64,000 nucleotides of DNA. Source: Hyphomicrobiales bacterium. Its GTDB lineage: Bacteria; Pseudomonadota; Alphaproteobacteria; Rhizobiales; NORP267. The notes below the pieces were generated by a model. The model saw nothing but the letters and a program-made list of their open reading frames with translations. It did not search any database and was not told the origin of the DNA. Shown one piece after another: positions 9,053 through 19,500 of this stretch; positions within the stretch are counted from its first letter, which is position 1, and the number at the start of each line of letters is the position of its first letter. The stretch lies in NCBI GenBank assembly GCA_021775875.1, contig JAJFHA010000015.1, positions 62,001 through 126,000 of the forward strand, read 5' to 3'. The position numbers and the translations under genes are program-made.

Positions 9053-9183
9053 GAAAATTTATACGCGTCTTTTTTGCAAACCTGTTGTTCCTTGTTGCCA
9101 TTTTGGCGCGGGATTTTGTTTGCGGTGAAGATGATGTGGTGATTATCGGTGTGGAATAGCCCGGCAAATCTTTATTCCGGCAC

Positions 9184-9690
9184 TCATGGCCACAGATAGG
9201 CGATTTTTTCCAAAACCGCGTCGCCCATATTTTCCTTTGTCCGGGCGACTTCCTTTCCGCCGAGCGCTTTATAGAACCGGCATCCTATTTCGTTGGCTTC
9301 CAGCGCCCAAACAATGCACCCCGCGCCATGTTTGCGAATGGCATCGTCACAGGCATGCTCGAACAGGGTGCGGCCCAGACCGGCACCGTGAAATTCCGGC
9401 AGGATATAGCATTCGTAAATCTCGGCTTTGGCGGGCAGGTCCGGTTTGCGGCAACGGCCCCAGGTCGCGTAACCGACCAACACGCCATCATATTCAATCA
9501 CGCTTATGGGGCTATCAACGGACAAGGCCCAGCGCCACCAGGAATCCAGTCTGATAGCGACCATCCTATCGAGGGTCGGTCCCGGGATGATGCCTGTATA
9601 GGCGAAGCGCCATGCAATTTCGCGAACTTCGGCAAGTATTTTCGCGTCAGACCGCTTGCCCCGGCGCACGGATATTGTCGCTGGTTTCAT
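9184..9690 (-). CDS. GNAT family N-acetyltransferase
   Basis: A 168-residue acetyltransferase of the GCN5-related fold. The acetyl-CoA pyrophosphate-binding motif is at ILPEFHGAGLGRTLFEHA, preceded by the strand IYECY and followed by NEIGCRFYKALGGKEVARTK, the usual alpha4/beta6 region. The substrate cannot be predicted. The start at 9690 (MKPATISVRR) is chosen because the longer frame runs back into the typA 3' end. It lies 22 bases downstream of the typA stop on the same strand and may be read from the typA transcript. Confidence 0.85.
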   Translation of the reverse strand: MKPATISVRRGKRSDAKILAEVREIAWRFAYTGIIPGPTLDRMVAIRLDSWWRWALSVDSPISVIEYDGVLVGYATWGRCRKPDLPAKAEIYECYILPEFHGAGLGRTLFEHACDDAIRKHGAGCIVWALEANEIGCRFYKALGGKEVARTKENMGDAVLEKIAYLWP

Positions 9691-9712
9691 GGCAGACAGT
9701 CTAGGGGGCTGA

Positions 9713-11542
9713 CTAGCTGGCCTCCAGGCTTTTTTGCTGGCGCGACGCGCGTTTGCGATCATGAGTATCGAGGATGGCTTTTCTGAGCCGGATCGATTTT
9801 GGTGTTACTTCCACCAATTCATCGTCAGAAATAAACGCAAGCGCCTGATCCAGCGACAAAATAATCGGCGGTGACAGGGCCACTGCGTCATCCTTGCCGG
9901 AAGCGCGGATATTGGTCAGCTTTTTGGCCTTTAGCGGATTGACCTCAAGATCGTTGCCACGGGTATGTTCGCCGATAATCATACCGGGATAAACCGGCGA
10001 GCCGGGTTCGATCATGATCGGGCCGCGATCTTCGAGGTTCCAAAGCGCAAAGGCGACCGATTTGCCGATCGCGTTGGAGATCATGACGCCCGTATGGCGG
10101 AACGGTACCGGGCCCAGATAGGGGGCGTAGCGCAGAAACGCGCGGTTCAGTATAGCGGTACCGCGGGTGTCGGTCATTAATTCGCCGTTATAGCCGATCA
10201 GGCCACGGGTCGGAGAATGAAAGACCAAACGTGTGCGGCCTGTGCCCGAAGGTGACATGTCCATCAATTCGCTGCGTCGTTCCGATAACTTCTGAACAAT
10301 TGCACCGGTATATTCTTCGTCCACATCAATGGTGACTTCTTCAATCGGCTCCAGGCTTTCACCGGTTGCTTCATCATCATGAGCTACGATCCGGGGGCGT
10401 CCGATACATAATTCAAAGCCTTCGCGGCGCATTGTTTCGATCAAAACCGCAAGCTGCAATTCGCCACGCCCGGCAACTTCATAGGCATCGCCGCCTGGAA
10501 GTTGCGTGATCTGCAGTGCGATATTGCCTTCGGCTTCGCGCATCAGCCGATCACGGATAACCCGGCTTTGAACCTTGTCGCCTTCATTGCCGGCTAGAGG
10601 GCCGTCGTTGATGCGAAAGGTCATGGTGAGCGTTGGCGGATCAATCGGTTGAGACGGAGCCGGATCGGCATCGGCGCTGGTGCTGATCGTATCGGCGACG
10701 GTTGCGACACCAAGTCCGGCAATGGCAACGATATCACCGGCTGAAGCGCTCTCTACAGGCGTGCGCTCAAGGCCGCGAAATGCCAGAACTTTCGATACCC
10801 GGCCGCGTTCAACTTCTTTGCCGTCACGTGATTTTACAAACACATTGGCATTGGGGCTGATCGATCCGGACAGGATGCGTCCGGTCAGGATCCGGCCAAG
10901 ATACGGGTTGGCTTCGAGTGTTGTCGCGAGCAACCGGAACGGGCCTTCTTCAACGACGGGTTCGGGCACATGGTCGATAACTAAATCAAACAGCGCGTTC
11001 AGATCGTCTTTGGGACCTTCCGGCTCTTTTGCCATCCAGCCATCTTTGGCTGAACCGTAAAGGATCGGGAAATCCAGTTGCTCTTCACTGGCACCAAGTG
11101 CTGCGAACAGATCAAAGGTTGCGTCCACCACATGGGAATGACGTTCGTCCGGCTTATCGATTTTGTTGACAGCGACGATGGGGCGCATGCCCAGTTTGAG
11201 TGCCTTGGCAACAACAAACTTGGTTTGCGGCATCGGGCCTTCTGCGGCATCGATCAGAACGACAACGCCGTCTACCATATTGAGAATACGCTCGACCTCG
11301 CCGCCAAAATCGGCATGGCCCGGGGTATCAACGATATTGATCCGCACATCCTGCCATTCCACCGAGGTGACCTTGGCAAGAATCGTGATCCCGCGTTCGC
11401 GCTCAAGATCGTTGGAATCCATGGCGCGTTCGTCGATCTGCTGATTGTCACGAAAGGTCCCGGATTGCGCCAGAATACGGTCGATCAGAGTGGTTTTGCC
11501 ATGGTCCACATGGGCAATGATGGCAATGTTGCGGATGTTCAT
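9713..11542 (-). CDS. typA: Translational GTPase TypA/BipA
   Basis: A 609-residue GTPase of the elongation-factor family, the usual BipA length. G1 is [12 protein letters not shown] near residue 10, G2 lies in [12 protein letters not shown]3 is [14 protein letters not shown] and G4 is [11 protein letters not shown]-Tu domain II, EF-G-like domains and the BipA-specific C-terminal domain ([17 protein letters not shown]) follow. BipA binds the 70S ribosome and aids 50S assembly and stress or cold adaptation. It ends with a lysine/arginine-rich tail typical of the family. It diverges from the small secreted protein gene at 11750 across about 200 bases. Confidence 0.97.
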   Translation of the reverse strand: MNIRNIAIIAHVDHGKTTLIDRILAQSGTFRDNQQIDERAMDSNDLERERGITILAKVTSVEWQDVRINIVDTPGHADFGGEVERILNMVDGVVVLIDAAEGPMPQTKFVVAKALKLGMRPIVAVNKIDKPDERHSHVVDATFDLFAALGASEEQLDFPILYGSAKDGWMAKEPEGPKDDLNALFDLVIDHVPEPVVEEGPFRLLATTLEANPYLGRILTGRILSGSISPNANVFVKSRDGKEVERGRVSKVLAFRGLERTPVESASAGDIVAIAGLGVATVADTISTSADADPAPSQPIDPPTLTMTFRINDGPLAGNEGDKVQSRVIRDRLMREAEGNIALQITQLPGGDAYEVAGRGELQLAVLIETMRREGFELCIGRPRIVAHDDEATGESLEPIEEVTIDVDEEYTGAIVQKLSERRSELMDMSPSGTGRTRLVFHSPTRGLIGYNGELMTDTRGTAILNRAFLRYAPYLGPVPFRHTGVMISNAIGKSVAFALWNLEDRGPIMIEPGSPVYPGMIIGEHTRGNDLEVNPLKAKKLTNIRASGKDDAVALSPPIILSLDQALAFISDDELVEVTPKSIRLRKAILDTHDRKRASRQQKSLEAS

Positions 11543-11749
11543 GAGTGTCTACCAATTTTGAAACAGGGGTCTCCCTATCACGATTTGTTGCATTGCAATA
11601 GAAATCTTATGGTCACATTTCCTGTTTGATTAACACAGAGGTCGTTAGTTAAGAAAAACGGCGCGAAAGACCTTGCCAATTTAGCTGTTGCTAAAGACAA
11701 TAGCGAAGCTTCAAATGTGGTCAGGATGGGGATGGGTCAAGGACCCGGA

Positions 11750-12112
11750 ATGAAAGAAACGATGTACTTGTCCCGCCCAATAAATGTCTCCGCTGCTCTG
11801 GTCGCCGGGTGTTTATGGCTGGTTTTCGCCACCGGACAAGCTGCGGCGTTGGAGCGCCGGGTCGTGATTGTCAACGATACCAGTTTTGATCTCATTGAGT
11901 TTTACGGGTCCAATGTGGGCTCTGATTCCTGGGAAGAAGATATTCTCGGGCAAAATATATTGCCCGCCGGGGCCTCATTCATCGTCAATTTTGACGATGG
12001 ATCAGGCTATTGCATGTTTGATTTTATGGGCATTTTTGAAGATGGCGATGAGGTCATCAAGCGCCGGGTCAATGTGTGCCGGATCAGGTCTATCCACTTT
12101 GCCAGTGATTAG
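11750..12112 (+). CDS. Small secreted protein of unknown function
   Basis: A 120-residue protein with an N-terminal signal peptide (hydrophobic AALVAGCLWLVFATGQAAA ending in a likely Ala-x-Ala cleavage site near residue 31). The mature part is about 90 residues and acidic, with two cysteines (GYCMFDF, NVCRIR) that could form a disulfide. The block RRVVIVNDTSFDLIEFYGS and the DILG..LPAG..FDDG pattern look like a conserved domain, but I do not recognise its function. ATG 11750 is chosen; ATG 11762 is also possible and would shorten only the n-region. It converges on argG. Confidence 0.7.
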   Translation: MKETMYLSRPINVSAALVAGCLWLVFATGQAAALERRVVIVNDTSFDLIEFYGSNVGSDSWEEDILGQNILPAGASFIVNFDDGSGYCMFDFMGIFEDGDEVIKRRVNVCRIRSIHFASD

Positions 12113-12248
12113 CTCTGCTGCAATCGTGGTTCATGCCGGGCGTTCAGGTGCAGACCGGTATTTGTTCTGTAACGTGCCTTCGTTTATCCAGGAAAACGCC
12201 CCGGTTAATCCGCGGCATTCTTGCCCGAATCTGGCTCCTTCATTGCAT

Positions 12249-13463
12249 TCATTGCCGCCGGTTGCGGTTGGCGAGCAATTTCAGCCGCAGGGCATTGAGC
12301 TTGATAAAGCCTTCGGCATCCTGTTGATCATATTGTCCGGCATCATCCTCGAAGGTCACGATTTTTTCTGAATAAAGCGAGCGGGCGCTTTCGCGACCCA
12401 GAACTGTAATGTTGCCTTTATAAAGCCCGAGGCGCACGTTGCCCTCGACATGTTGCTGGCTAAGGTCGATTGCCGCCTGCAACATCTCGCGCTCGGGCGA
12501 GAACCAGAAACCGAAATAGATCAGTTCCGCATAACGCGGCATCAATTCGTCCTTGAGATGGGCAGCGCCCCGATCAAGGGTGATTGACTCAATCGCCCGG
12601 TGAGCGGCAAGCAAAATTGTGCCACCGGGGGTTTCATAGACACCGCGGGATTTCATGCCGACAAAGCGATTTTCAACAAGGTCGATCCGGCCAATGCCAT
12701 TGTCCCGGCCAAGTTCGTTCAGCCGGGTCAGCATATTTGCTGGCGACAATTGTTCGCCGTCAATGGAAACAGGATTGCCTTTCTCAAATCCGATTTCAAT
12801 CTCGGTTGTTTTGTCGGGAGCCTGTTCCGGCGAAATGGTGCGCTGGAAAACATATTCGGGCGGGGACATCCAGGGATCTTCCAGAACTTTGCCTTCCGAC
12901 GATGAATGCAGAAGATTTGCGTCTACCGAAAAGGGCGCTTCGCCGCGCTTGTCGGTCGGGACCGGGATATCGTTGGTTTCAGCATAGGCAATGAGATCAG
13001 TCCTTGATTTGAAATCCCATTCCCGCCACGGCGCGATGATCTTGATTTCCGGGTCGAGCGCATAACAGGACAATTCAAACCTGACCTGATCGTTGCCCTT
13101 GCCGGTGGCGCCATGGGCGACCGCGTCGGCGCCTACCTCGTGGGCGATTTCGATCTGGCGCTTTGCGATCAGCGGGCGGGCAATTGCGGTGCCCAGCAAA
13201 TAAACGCCTTCATAAAGCGCGTTGGCGCGGAACATCGGGAATACATAATTTTCGACAAAATCCTCCCGGACATCTTCGATGAAAATATCCTTACAGCCCA
13301 TTTTCTCGGCTTTCGCCCGGGCCGGTTCGATTTCTTCCCCCTGGCCAAGGTCAGCGGTGAAGGTCACCACCTCGCAATCATAGGTGTTTTGCAGCCATTT
13401 CAGGATGATCGAGGTATCGAGGCCGCCGGAATAGGCGAGGACAACTTTTTTGACTGACGACAT
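12249..13463 (-). CDS. argG: Argininosuccinate synthase
   Basis: A 404-residue ArgG, which joins citrulline and aspartate with ATP to make argininosuccinate in arginine synthesis. The N-terminal PP-loop AYSGGLDTS binds ATP. Other family blocks are TADLGQGEE, the [13 protein letters not shown] loop and [20 protein letters not shown]. The long upstream extension of the frame has no homology, so the start is set at 13463 (MSSVKKVV). argH is not in the window. The roughly 145-base gap to the divergent gene at 13608 must hold both promoters. Confidence 0.97.
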   Translation of the reverse strand: MSSVKKVVLAYSGGLDTSIILKWLQNTYDCEVVTFTADLGQGEEIEPARAKAEKMGCKDIFIEDVREDFVENYVFPMFRANALYEGVYLLGTAIARPLIAKRQIEIAHEVGADAVAHGATGKGNDQVRFELSCYALDPEIKIIAPWREWDFKSRTDLIAYAETNDIPVPTDKRGEAPFSVDANLLHSSSEGKVLEDPWMSPPEYVFQRTISPEQAPDKTTEIEIGFEKGNPVSIDGEQLSPANMLTRLNELGRDNGIGRIDLVENRFVGMKSRGVYETPGGTILLAAHRAIESITLDRGAAHLKDELMPRYAELIYFGFWFSPEREMLQAAIDLSQQHVEGNVRLGLYKGNITVLGRESARSLYSEKIVTFEDDAGQYDQQDAEGFIKLNALRLKLLANRNRRQ

Positions 13464-13607
13464 GAAAACGCTTTCTATGATTGACCGGCTAAGAAGGATG
13501 GGTGCCCGGCACCACGGTGCCGCAATATAAACGGCTGCGGGTTGACGGCAAGCCTGACTTTCAGGAACTTTACACATTCGCGATCATTTTTGGGAGCAGG
13601 AAAGCAT

Positions 13608-14207
13608 ATGGGAAAACTGGATTTCTGGTACGAATTTGGATCGACCTATTCCTATTTGACAGCGATGCGGATCGAAACTCTGGCGGCTGAAGCTGGCGTT
13701 GACGTGCGGTGGCGACCATTTTTGCTGGGTCCGATTTTTCGGGCTCAGGGGATGGATGATTCCCCGTTCAATATTTATCCGGTCAAAGGCGCGTATATGT
13801 GGCGGGATATGGAGCGTCAGGCCGCACGGCTAGGGGTGCCGTTTCGCGCGCCCATTAGTTTTCCACAAAACGGGCTGTTGGCGGCGCGCGTTGCTATATC
13901 GTGCGGTGATGCGGATTGGGTCCGCGCCTTCTCAAAAGGCGTTTATCAGGCAGAATTTGTCGATTGCCTGTCGATTTCGGATGTTGCTGTTATTTCCAAT
14001 GTGCTGCAAAAATGCGGACAGGATGCAGACACGGTTCTTGAACAAGCTTCAAGTGATCAGGTCAAAAGCAGTCTTCGGGCTGTGACCGATGAGGCGAGCG
14101 CTGCGGGGATATTTGGCGCACCAAGTTTTACAACCAAAGATGGCGAATTATTCTGGGGGAATGACAGGCTAAAAGAAGCGCTGGAATGGGCGCAGAAAAT
14201 TGCCTAA
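13608..14207 (+). CDS. 2-hydroxychromene-2-carboxylate isomerase-like (DsbA-fold) protein
   Basis: A 199-residue DsbA-fold protein paralogous to the gene at 4575. The N-terminal FWYEFGSTYSYL corresponds to the glutathione-activating Ser/Thr region of NahD-like isomerases. The C-terminal FGAPSF cis-proline motif and FWGNDRLKEALEWA match the family. The ATG at 13608 has GGGAGCAGG about 10 bases upstream and begins exactly at the domain. Function beyond glutathione-dependent isomerase or transferase chemistry is unknown. Its stop overlaps by 4 bases the stop of the convergent membrane-protein gene. Confidence 0.83.
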   Translation: MGKLDFWYEFGSTYSYLTAMRIETLAAEAGVDVRWRPFLLGPIFRAQGMDDSPFNIYPVKGAYMWRDMERQAARLGVPFRAPISFPQNGLLAARVAISCGDADWVRAFSKGVYQAEFVDCLSISDVAVISNVLQKCGQDADTVLEQASSDQVKSSLRAVTDEASAAGIFGAPSFTTKDGELFWGNDRLKEALEWAQKIA

Positions 14208-14725
14208 TCGTCTTCGTCGTTGCCACTAATATGGAAGGCACTACCAGCTGAATTTCCAGCGACCACCCAATAGGCGAGACCACCAGCCAGGCCGGTGGCG
14301 GATATCACCAGAAGCGCTCTGTTGCCATTGATAATTTGTCGAAACGCGTCGCCGAGGTCCTGACTGATTTCCCGAAACAGGCCCTGCTCGCTGATCCAGA
14401 CAAATTCGATCACGATTTCCCTGAAAATTGGCAGTTCGAACAAGGTCCAGCTGCCAAGTGCTGTCAGAGCGCCGACAATGGCGTAAAAAATCCAGGACCG
14501 GAGGCGGAACAATTCGGCAAAGACAATGATGATTGCGGAAGGGGCAATGGCGATAAATCCAAAAACGGCCCCTAACGGAATTCCAACAAACAGAGCTTCC
14601 AATAATGAAATCCCACTGGCGACTGATACTGCGAGGGCGGCGGAGAAAGTCGTGCCCGCTGTGACTGCTGCCAAAAAATAGCCAAAGGATATCAGGAATA
14701 ACCGGGCGATAATGCGGACGATCAT
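14204..14725 (-). CDS. Hypothetical membrane protein
   Basis: A 173-residue protein with three or four hydrophobic segments (about residues 5-30, 38-70, 78-98 and 138-158). Between the last two is a hydrophilic stretch that could face either side of the membrane. I do not recognise the family. Its start overlaps the rlmN stop by 4 bases in an ATGA arrangement, so it is translationally coupled to rlmN. It ends in an acidic GNDEDD tail. Base composition does not differ visibly from its neighbours. Confidence 0.7.
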   Translation of the reverse strand: MIVRIIARLFLISFGYFLAAVTAGTTFSAALAVSVASGISLLEALFVGIPLGAVFGFIAIAPSAIIIVFAELFRLRSWIFYAIVGALTALGSWTLFELPIFREIVIEFVWISEQGLFREISQDLGDAFRQIINGNRALLVISATGLAGGLAYWVVAGNSAGSAFHISGNDEDD

Positions 14726-15897
14726 TTGGCTGCAGTGCGCTCTTTGACGGATAGACGTTCGCTTGCAGATTTAAGCTGGCCGCAGGCGGCCATGATATCG
14801 CGTCCGCGCGGGGTGCGGACCGGGCTGGCATATCCGGCCCGGTTGACGATATCGGAGAATTTTTCGATTTGGTCCCAATCGGAACATTCATAATCGGTGC
14901 CGGGCCAGGGGTTAAACGGGATCAGGTTGATTTTGGCCGGGATGCCCTTCAACAGTCTGACCAGTTCGCGGGCATCGCTTGCGGAATCATTGATCCCTTT
15001 CAGCATGACATATTCAAAGGTAATGCGTCTGGCGTTCGAGACGCCCGGATAGTTCCGGCAGGCTTCGAGTAATTCGGCTATCGGGAACTTGCGGTTGATC
15101 GGCACCAATTCGTCGCGCAGATCATCACGGACCGCGTGCAGCGAAATTGCCAGCATGGTGCCAGCTTCTTCGCCCCAGCGCGAAATCTCAGGAACCACCC
15201 CAGACGTTGATAACGTGATCCGTCGCCTAGAATGGCTCAGACCTTCGTTATCGTTGGCGATGGCCATAGCGTCCCGCACGGCATCAAAGTTATAAAGCGG
15301 TTCGCCCATCCCCATCAGGACGATATTTGTGATTTTACGCTCGCTATCGGGGAGGTTTTCCTTCTGGGCGGCTTCCGCACCCGGCCAGTCGCCAAGCTCA
15401 TCACGCGCCAGCATTATCTGTCCGGCAATTTCGCCGGGTGTCAGATTGCGCACTAAGCGCTGGGTTCCGGTATGGCAAAAAGTGCAGGACAACGTGCAGC
15501 CGATCTGGCTTGAGATACATAACGTGCCACGGTTTTCTTCCGGGATATAGACGGTCTCGATTTCAGACGAGCGGGCGACGCCGTTTGAAGGTACGCGGAG
15601 CAGCCATTTGCGGGTGCCGTCGCTGGATTTCTGGCCGGTGACAATTTCTGGCCGGTCAAGGGTGAAATGTTGCGATAGTTCAGCACGCAGATCTTTCGGC
15701 ACATTCTCCATCAAATCGAAATCGCGGATACCGTGGCCGTATACCCAGCGCCAAATCTGGCTGCTGCGCATCCGAAGCTGGCGTTCCGGGATACCAATGT
15801 CTTTCAACAGATCCTGCAACCCGGTGCGGGACTGGCCGACCAGAGATGGGCGCACGTGCTGCGTGCTGGCATGATTTATTGAAGCAAGTTCGGTCAC
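14722..15897 (-). CDS. rlmN: Dual-specificity 23S rRNA/tRNA adenine-C2 methyltransferase RlmN
   Basis: A 391-residue radical-SAM enzyme that methylates C2 of A2503 in 23S rRNA and A37 of some tRNAs. The CxxxCxxC cluster motif reads CTLSCTFC, around residue 130. [11 protein letters not shown], the [12 protein letters not shown] block and LIPFNPWPG follow. A C-terminal Cys within [10 protein letters not shown] is the expected methyl-carrying cysteine. The length is slightly above the E. coli protein (384). The start chosen ([11 protein letters not shown]) gives a normal N-terminal accessory domain. It is co-directional and coupled with the downstream membrane-protein gene. Confidence 0.96.
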   Translation of the reverse strand: MTELASINHASTQHVRPSLVGQSRTGLQDLLKDIGIPERQLRMRSSQIWRWVYGHGIRDFDLMENVPKDLRAELSQHFTLDRPEIVTGQKSSDGTRKWLLRVPSNGVARSSEIETVYIPEENRGTLCISSQIGCTLSCTFCHTGTQRLVRNLTPGEIAGQIMLARDELGDWPGAEAAQKENLPDSERKITNIVLMGMGEPLYNFDAVRDAMAIANDNEGLSHSRRRITLSTSGVVPEISRWGEEAGTMLAISLHAVRDDLRDELVPINRKFPIAELLEACRNYPGVSNARRITFEYVMLKGINDSASDARELVRLLKGIPAKINLIPFNPWPGTDYECSDWDQIEKFSDIVNRAGYASPVRTPRGRDIMAACGQLKSASERLSVKERTAAK

Positions 15898-15982
15898 ATT
15901 GTTACAGTCATAATTAAAGACAGACCCATCATATCACATGAGGGGCGGGTAGCAGATTTGGAATTAAGCCGTTAATGCAGGA

Positions 15983-16495
15983 TCAACTACAAGCGCTGTT
16001 CAGGCGTGCCAAGGCGGCCGTAATGCCGGACAGAGAATAGGTGTCGGTGGTAACAGTGCCGCGTGAAGATGTACCGCGCACAATCATCGTTGATCCGCGC
16101 CGCATGGCATCGATCAAGCGGGTTTGTTCAGCGACATCCTCGATCCAGGCTTTGTCGCCGCGGGTGAATAGCGTGAAGGTATCCGACCCGATCTGGACCG
16201 TTGTTTTGCTATCTTCCTGATATGGGTAGCCGGTTACAACCGAAACCTGATTGGGGATATTGTCGGAGGGACGCCGGGTTACATAAAAATAGACCGGATC
16301 ACGGCTGACATTTTTTGGTTCCATGTCTTTTGGCTGGGAGACCACAAAACAGGTCTTATTATTGTCAACGGTTGCTGAAAATGCCGCCCAGTCGCGGTCT
16401 TGCCCTACGGGCTGAATATTTTGGGCCTGTGCTGTACTGATCGTCATTAAAATGGCGACTGAGAATGACAGCTTTCTGATCACGTTGTTCAGCAC
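15983..16495 (-). CDS. Invasion-associated locus B (IalB) family periplasmic protein
   Basis: A 170-residue secreted protein. The signal peptide LSFSVAILMTISTAQAQ is cleaved around residue 25. The mature domain carries IalB-family features: W-A-F near the start (DWAAFSATVDNNKTCFVVSQP), VYFYVTRRPSD, the GSDTFTLFTRGDKAWIED block, MRRGSTMIVRGTS and SLSGITAALARL with a final Cys. Family members are common in alphaproteobacteria and resemble Bartonella IalB. Their function in free-living bacteria is unknown. Two cysteines, near the middle and at the C-terminus, could pair. Confidence 0.8.
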   Translation of the reverse strand: MLNNVIRKLSFSVAILMTISTAQAQNIQPVGQDRDWAAFSATVDNNKTCFVVSQPKDMEPKNVSRDPVYFYVTRRPSDNIPNQVSVVTGYPYQEDSKTTVQIGSDTFTLFTRGDKAWIEDVAEQTRLIDAMRRGSTMIVRGTSSRGTVTTDTYSLSGITAALARLNSACS

Positions 16496-16783
16496 TCGAT
16501 TTCTCCAGATATTTTCCCGAACCCGGGCCGATAACTTTGCCTGGGTCTATTGTAGTTTGAATTATTAACACCGCGTTAACTGGCAGGCCAAAGGTTCATC
16601 AGACTTAGGCCTCTGCGCCGGTATATGCCAGCGCGGATTGGGGTGCAACCTGAAGACAAATGACGGCGAGAATTTGACGTTAGGACCTGATCTTTTTTTC
16701 CGCTATTGATTTCTATTGACGGGTAACCCTGATGGGGGGATTTGTCTATGGATGAAATTATAGCGGAATAAAGGGACGCGGGC

Positions 16784-17758
16784 ATGAAAGCAGTATTGTG
16801 TAAATCGTATGGGCCACCCGAAAGCCTCGTGGTGGAAGAGATATCCGATCCTGTTGTGGGAAAAGGCGAAATCCTCACCGAAGTTACAGCGGCTTCACTG
16901 AATTTTTTCGATACCCTGATTATCCAGGGTAAATACCAGGTCAAACCACCATTGCCGTTTTCGCCGGGCGCTGAATATGCCGGGCGCGTTGTGGAAGTTG
17001 GCGAAGGCGTAAGCGGTTTCGCTCCCGGTGATCGGGTTATGTCTTATGCCGGACATGGGGCGTGCCGGGAAAAGATAGTTGCTGATGCGGCGAGGCATGT
17101 ACCTATCCCGGACGGTGTTTCAGACGAAGTGGCATCCGGGTTGATTGTCACCTACGGCACATCGATCCATGGCCTCCGGGACCGGGCCAATCTGCAGCCC
17201 GGCGAAACCCTTGCGGTGTTGGGGGCGTCTGGTGGCGTCGGGGTCTCTGCCATCGAGATCGGCAAAGCCATGGGGGCGCGGGTGATTGCATGCGCCTCTT
17301 CAGATGAAAAACTTGGCTTTTGCAAAGAGCATGGGGCCGATGAAGGCATCAATTATTCCAAACACGATCTGAAAGACGCCCTGAAAGCTGCGACCGACGG
17401 CAAGGGTGCTGATGTCATTTATGACCCGGTCGGGGGCGATTTTTCCGAAGCCGCGCTCAGGGCAACCGCATGGGGCGGGCGGTTTCTGGTAATAGGGTTT
17501 GCCACCGGAGATATCCCGCGCATCCCGCTCAATCTGACCCTGCTCAAAGGCTGCTCGGTGATGGGGGTCTTCTGGGGGTCCTTTATCGCCCGCGACCCGG
17601 CCGGGTATCAGGCCAATAACAGGCAAATCCTTGATTGGGTTCTGGAGGGGAAATTAAAGCCCCATGTCCACGGGGTTTATTCGCTGGATAAAACCAGTGA
17701 CGCAATTGGCGCCATTGCCCGGCGCGAAGTGATGGGGAAACTTGTCGTCAAGCCCTGA
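16784..17758 (+). CDS. NADPH:quinone oxidoreductase family protein (MDR superfamily)
   Basis: A 324-residue zinc-independent medium-chain dehydrogenase/reductase. It starts at MKAVLCKSYGPPESL, has the GroES-like domain with PFSPGAEYAGRVVEVGEGV, and a Rossmann domain with AVLGASGGVGVSAIEIGKAMGARV around residues 145-165. YDPVGGDF and the C-terminal DAIGAIARREVMGKLVVKP fit quinone oxidoreductase or acryloyl-CoA-reductase-like members. The catalytic zinc ligands of alcohol dehydrogenases are absent. The precise substrate is uncertain. Its stop is 5 bases from the end of the convergent DUF1232 gene. Confidence 0.88.
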   Translation: MKAVLCKSYGPPESLVVEEISDPVVGKGEILTEVTAASLNFFDTLIIQGKYQVKPPLPFSPGAEYAGRVVEVGEGVSGFAPGDRVMSYAGHGACREKIVADAARHVPIPDGVSDEVASGLIVTYGTSIHGLRDRANLQPGETLAVLGASGGVGVSAIEIGKAMGARVIACASSDEKLGFCKEHGADEGINYSKHDLKDALKAATDGKGADVIYDPVGGDFSEAALRATAWGGRFLVIGFATGDIPRIPLNLTLLKGCSVMGVFWGSFIARDPAGYQANNRQILDWVLEGKLKPHVHGVYSLDKTSDAIGAIARREVMGKLVVKP

Positions 17759-17762
17759 TGCT

Positions 17763-18194
17763 TCAGGCGGCGGAATTCTGATCCGGGGTCATTTCTTCTT
17801 CACCATCCAGTGCCTGGCGGGCTTTGAGGCGGTGTTCGGGCAATATGCTATTACGCACAAGGGCGATTGCTGTGGCGACAACGGCGGCATCGTCGGTAAA
17901 GCCGAGGCCCAGAATAATATCCGGGATCAGGTCTGCCGGCATGATAAAGTAGGCCAAAGCGGCCAACAGGGTGCCACGCACCCGGAACGGGGTGTTTTTG
18001 TCAAAGGCGCAATAATAGGCAGCAATGGCATCTTCGGAAAACGGAATCCAGCGAGCATAACGGGCAATCTTGGCCCAAAACCCCTTTTGGACCCGGGTTT
18101 CGTTGCGGGCCATCACCTGCGGCAGATTGCTGTCGGCCAATACCTGGTCGGCATTTTCCTGCAATTCCTTATCTCCCCGCGTCGGGCCCTTCAT
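17763..18194 (-). CDS. DUF1232 (YkvA-like) family protein
   Basis: A 143-residue protein with the DUF1232 core: a hydrophobic helix ending in ALAYFIMPADLIPDIILGLGFTDDAAVVA, with the diagnostic P-x-D-L-I-P-D motif. The function of the family is unknown; members are thought to be membrane-associated. N- and C-terminal regions are polar. It is convergent with the quinone oxidoreductase gene and divergent from the SDR gene at 18358. No operon partner is evident. Confidence 0.85.
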   Translation of the reverse strand: MKGPTRGDKELQENADQVLADSNLPQVMARNETRVQKGFWAKIARYARWIPFSEDAIAAYYCAFDKNTPFRVRGTLLAALAYFIMPADLIPDIILGLGFTDDAAVVATAIALVRNSILPEHRLKARQALDGEEEMTPDQNSAA

Positions 18195-18357
18195 TCCGTA
18201 CCCTTTATCTTGTTCATCAAATTCACAGATTTACAGATGGGGCTTTATGGTGCCTCGCGCAAGTTTTCCTGTTTGCCGAATGCGCGTAAGTTGCCTTCTT
18301 TGCGCAATCAGGTATGACCGCATCAGAAGCGAATTACAGGGAAAGCAGGAGATAAAC

Positions 18358-19143
18358 ATGGAACTTGGATCAAGCCTTTCAGCAATTGTCACAGGCGGGG
18401 CGTCCGGCCTTGGCGAAGCTACAGCACGCAATCTGACGGAAGCTGGCGTCAGAGTATCGATTTTTGACATGCAGGAAGATCGCGGTGAAGCTTTGGCGGC
18501 TGAAATCGGCGTCAATTTCTGCAAATGCGATGTGACCGATGAAGCCAGCGTTGACGCGGCCCTTGAAAAGGCGCGCGCCGCCAACGGTCAGGAACGTATC
18601 CTGATAAATTGCGCCGGCATCGCCTTCGCCCAGAAAACGGCCAGCCGTAAACGAGATTCAGATGTGATCATGCCCCATGACCTGGCTGCATTCACCAAAG
18701 TCATTCATGTCAACCTGATCGGCACATTCCATATGGCGTCAAAATGTTCGGCTGGTATGATGAGCACGGACCCGATCACCGAAGATGGCGGGCGCGGTGT
18801 TATCGTCTCAACCGCATCGGTAGCGGCTGTCGAAGGGCAGATTGGTCAGGCAGCATATGCCGCGTCAAAAGGCGGTGTTGCGGCGCTGACCATGCCGATG
18901 GCGCGTGATCTCTCTCGGGAAGGCATCCGCGTTATGGCGATCCTGCCGGGGCTTTTCTATACCCCAATGTTCGACACCCTGCCGAAAGACGTGCAAGACG
19001 CGCTCGGTGCCAGCGTGCCGTTCCCGTCACGCCTTGGCAAACCGGCTGAATATGCCACTCTTGTTCGCCATATTTGCGAAAACGATATGCTGAACGGCGA
19101 GACTATCCGTCTCGATGGCGCGCTCAGAATGGCTCCACGCTAG
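18358..19143 (+). CDS. Short-chain dehydrogenase, 3-hydroxyacyl-CoA dehydrogenase type-2 (HSD10)-like
   Basis: A 261-residue classical SDR. The nucleotide-binding motif is VTGGASGLGEATA near residue 12, FDMQED indicates NAD preference, NCAGIA is the structural motif, and the catalytic tetrad includes Ser (VSTASVAA) and YAASK. The insert after NCAGIA (KTASRKRDSDVIMPHDLAAF) and the overall pattern resemble HSD10/3-hydroxyacyl-CoA dehydrogenase type-2 enzymes of branched-chain acyl-CoA oxidation. The start is at 18358, with AGGAG 6 bases upstream; a much longer open frame upstream is antisense to the DUF1232 gene and is not used. Confidence 0.88.
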   Translation: MELGSSLSAIVTGGASGLGEATARNLTEAGVRVSIFDMQEDRGEALAAEIGVNFCKCDVTDEASVDAALEKARAANGQERILINCAGIAFAQKTASRKRDSDVIMPHDLAAFTKVIHVNLIGTFHMASKCSAGMMSTDPITEDGGRGVIVSTASVAAVEGQIGQAAYAASKGGVAALTMPMARDLSREGIRVMAILPGLFYTPMFDTLPKDVQDALGASVPFPSRLGKPAEYATLVRHICENDMLNGETIRLDGALRMAPR

Positions 19144-19146
19144 GGC

Positions 19147-19437
19147 TCAGTCTGCCAATTGATCCATTTTTCGGGCGAGGTTGATATCTTTCATGGTCAG
19201 CCCGCCCGCGTCATGGGTGGCAAGCGTTACATCAACCTTTGAATAGACATTGAACCATTCCGGATGATGGTCCATTTTTTCGGCTTCAAGCGCGATCCGG
19301 GTCATCCATCCGAAGGCTGCGTTAAAGTCAGCGAATCTGTAGGATTTGGAAATGGCGTCACGACCGTCGGTTTCGGACCAGCCTTCAAGGGCTGCAAGCG
19401 CTTCGCGGCGCTTGTCTCCGGTTAGTTTGTCGGCCAT
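19147..19437 (-). CDS. phhB: 4a-hydroxytetrahydrobiopterin dehydratase (pterin-4a-carbinolamine dehydratase)
   Basis: A 96-residue PCD/DCoH protein. The signature [18 protein letters not shown] carries the conserved histidines and the Pro-Glu-Trp, followed by [10 protein letters not shown]. It recycles the pterin carbinolamine formed by aromatic amino acid hydroxylases. No phenylalanine hydroxylase is in the window, and many bacteria carry this protein for molybdopterin or unknown roles. It diverges from the phosphatase gene at 19501 across 63 bases. Confidence 0.92.
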   Translation of the reverse strand: MADKLTGDKRREALAALEGWSETDGRDAISKSYRFADFNAAFGWMTRIALEAEKMDHHPEWFNVYSKVDVTLATHDAGGLTMKDINLARKMDQLAD

Positions 19438-19500
19438 GATTTTGTCCTTTCTTCATCAGATTTCCTGATCCATAAAATCAGGCTGGAGGTTTGCGCACAA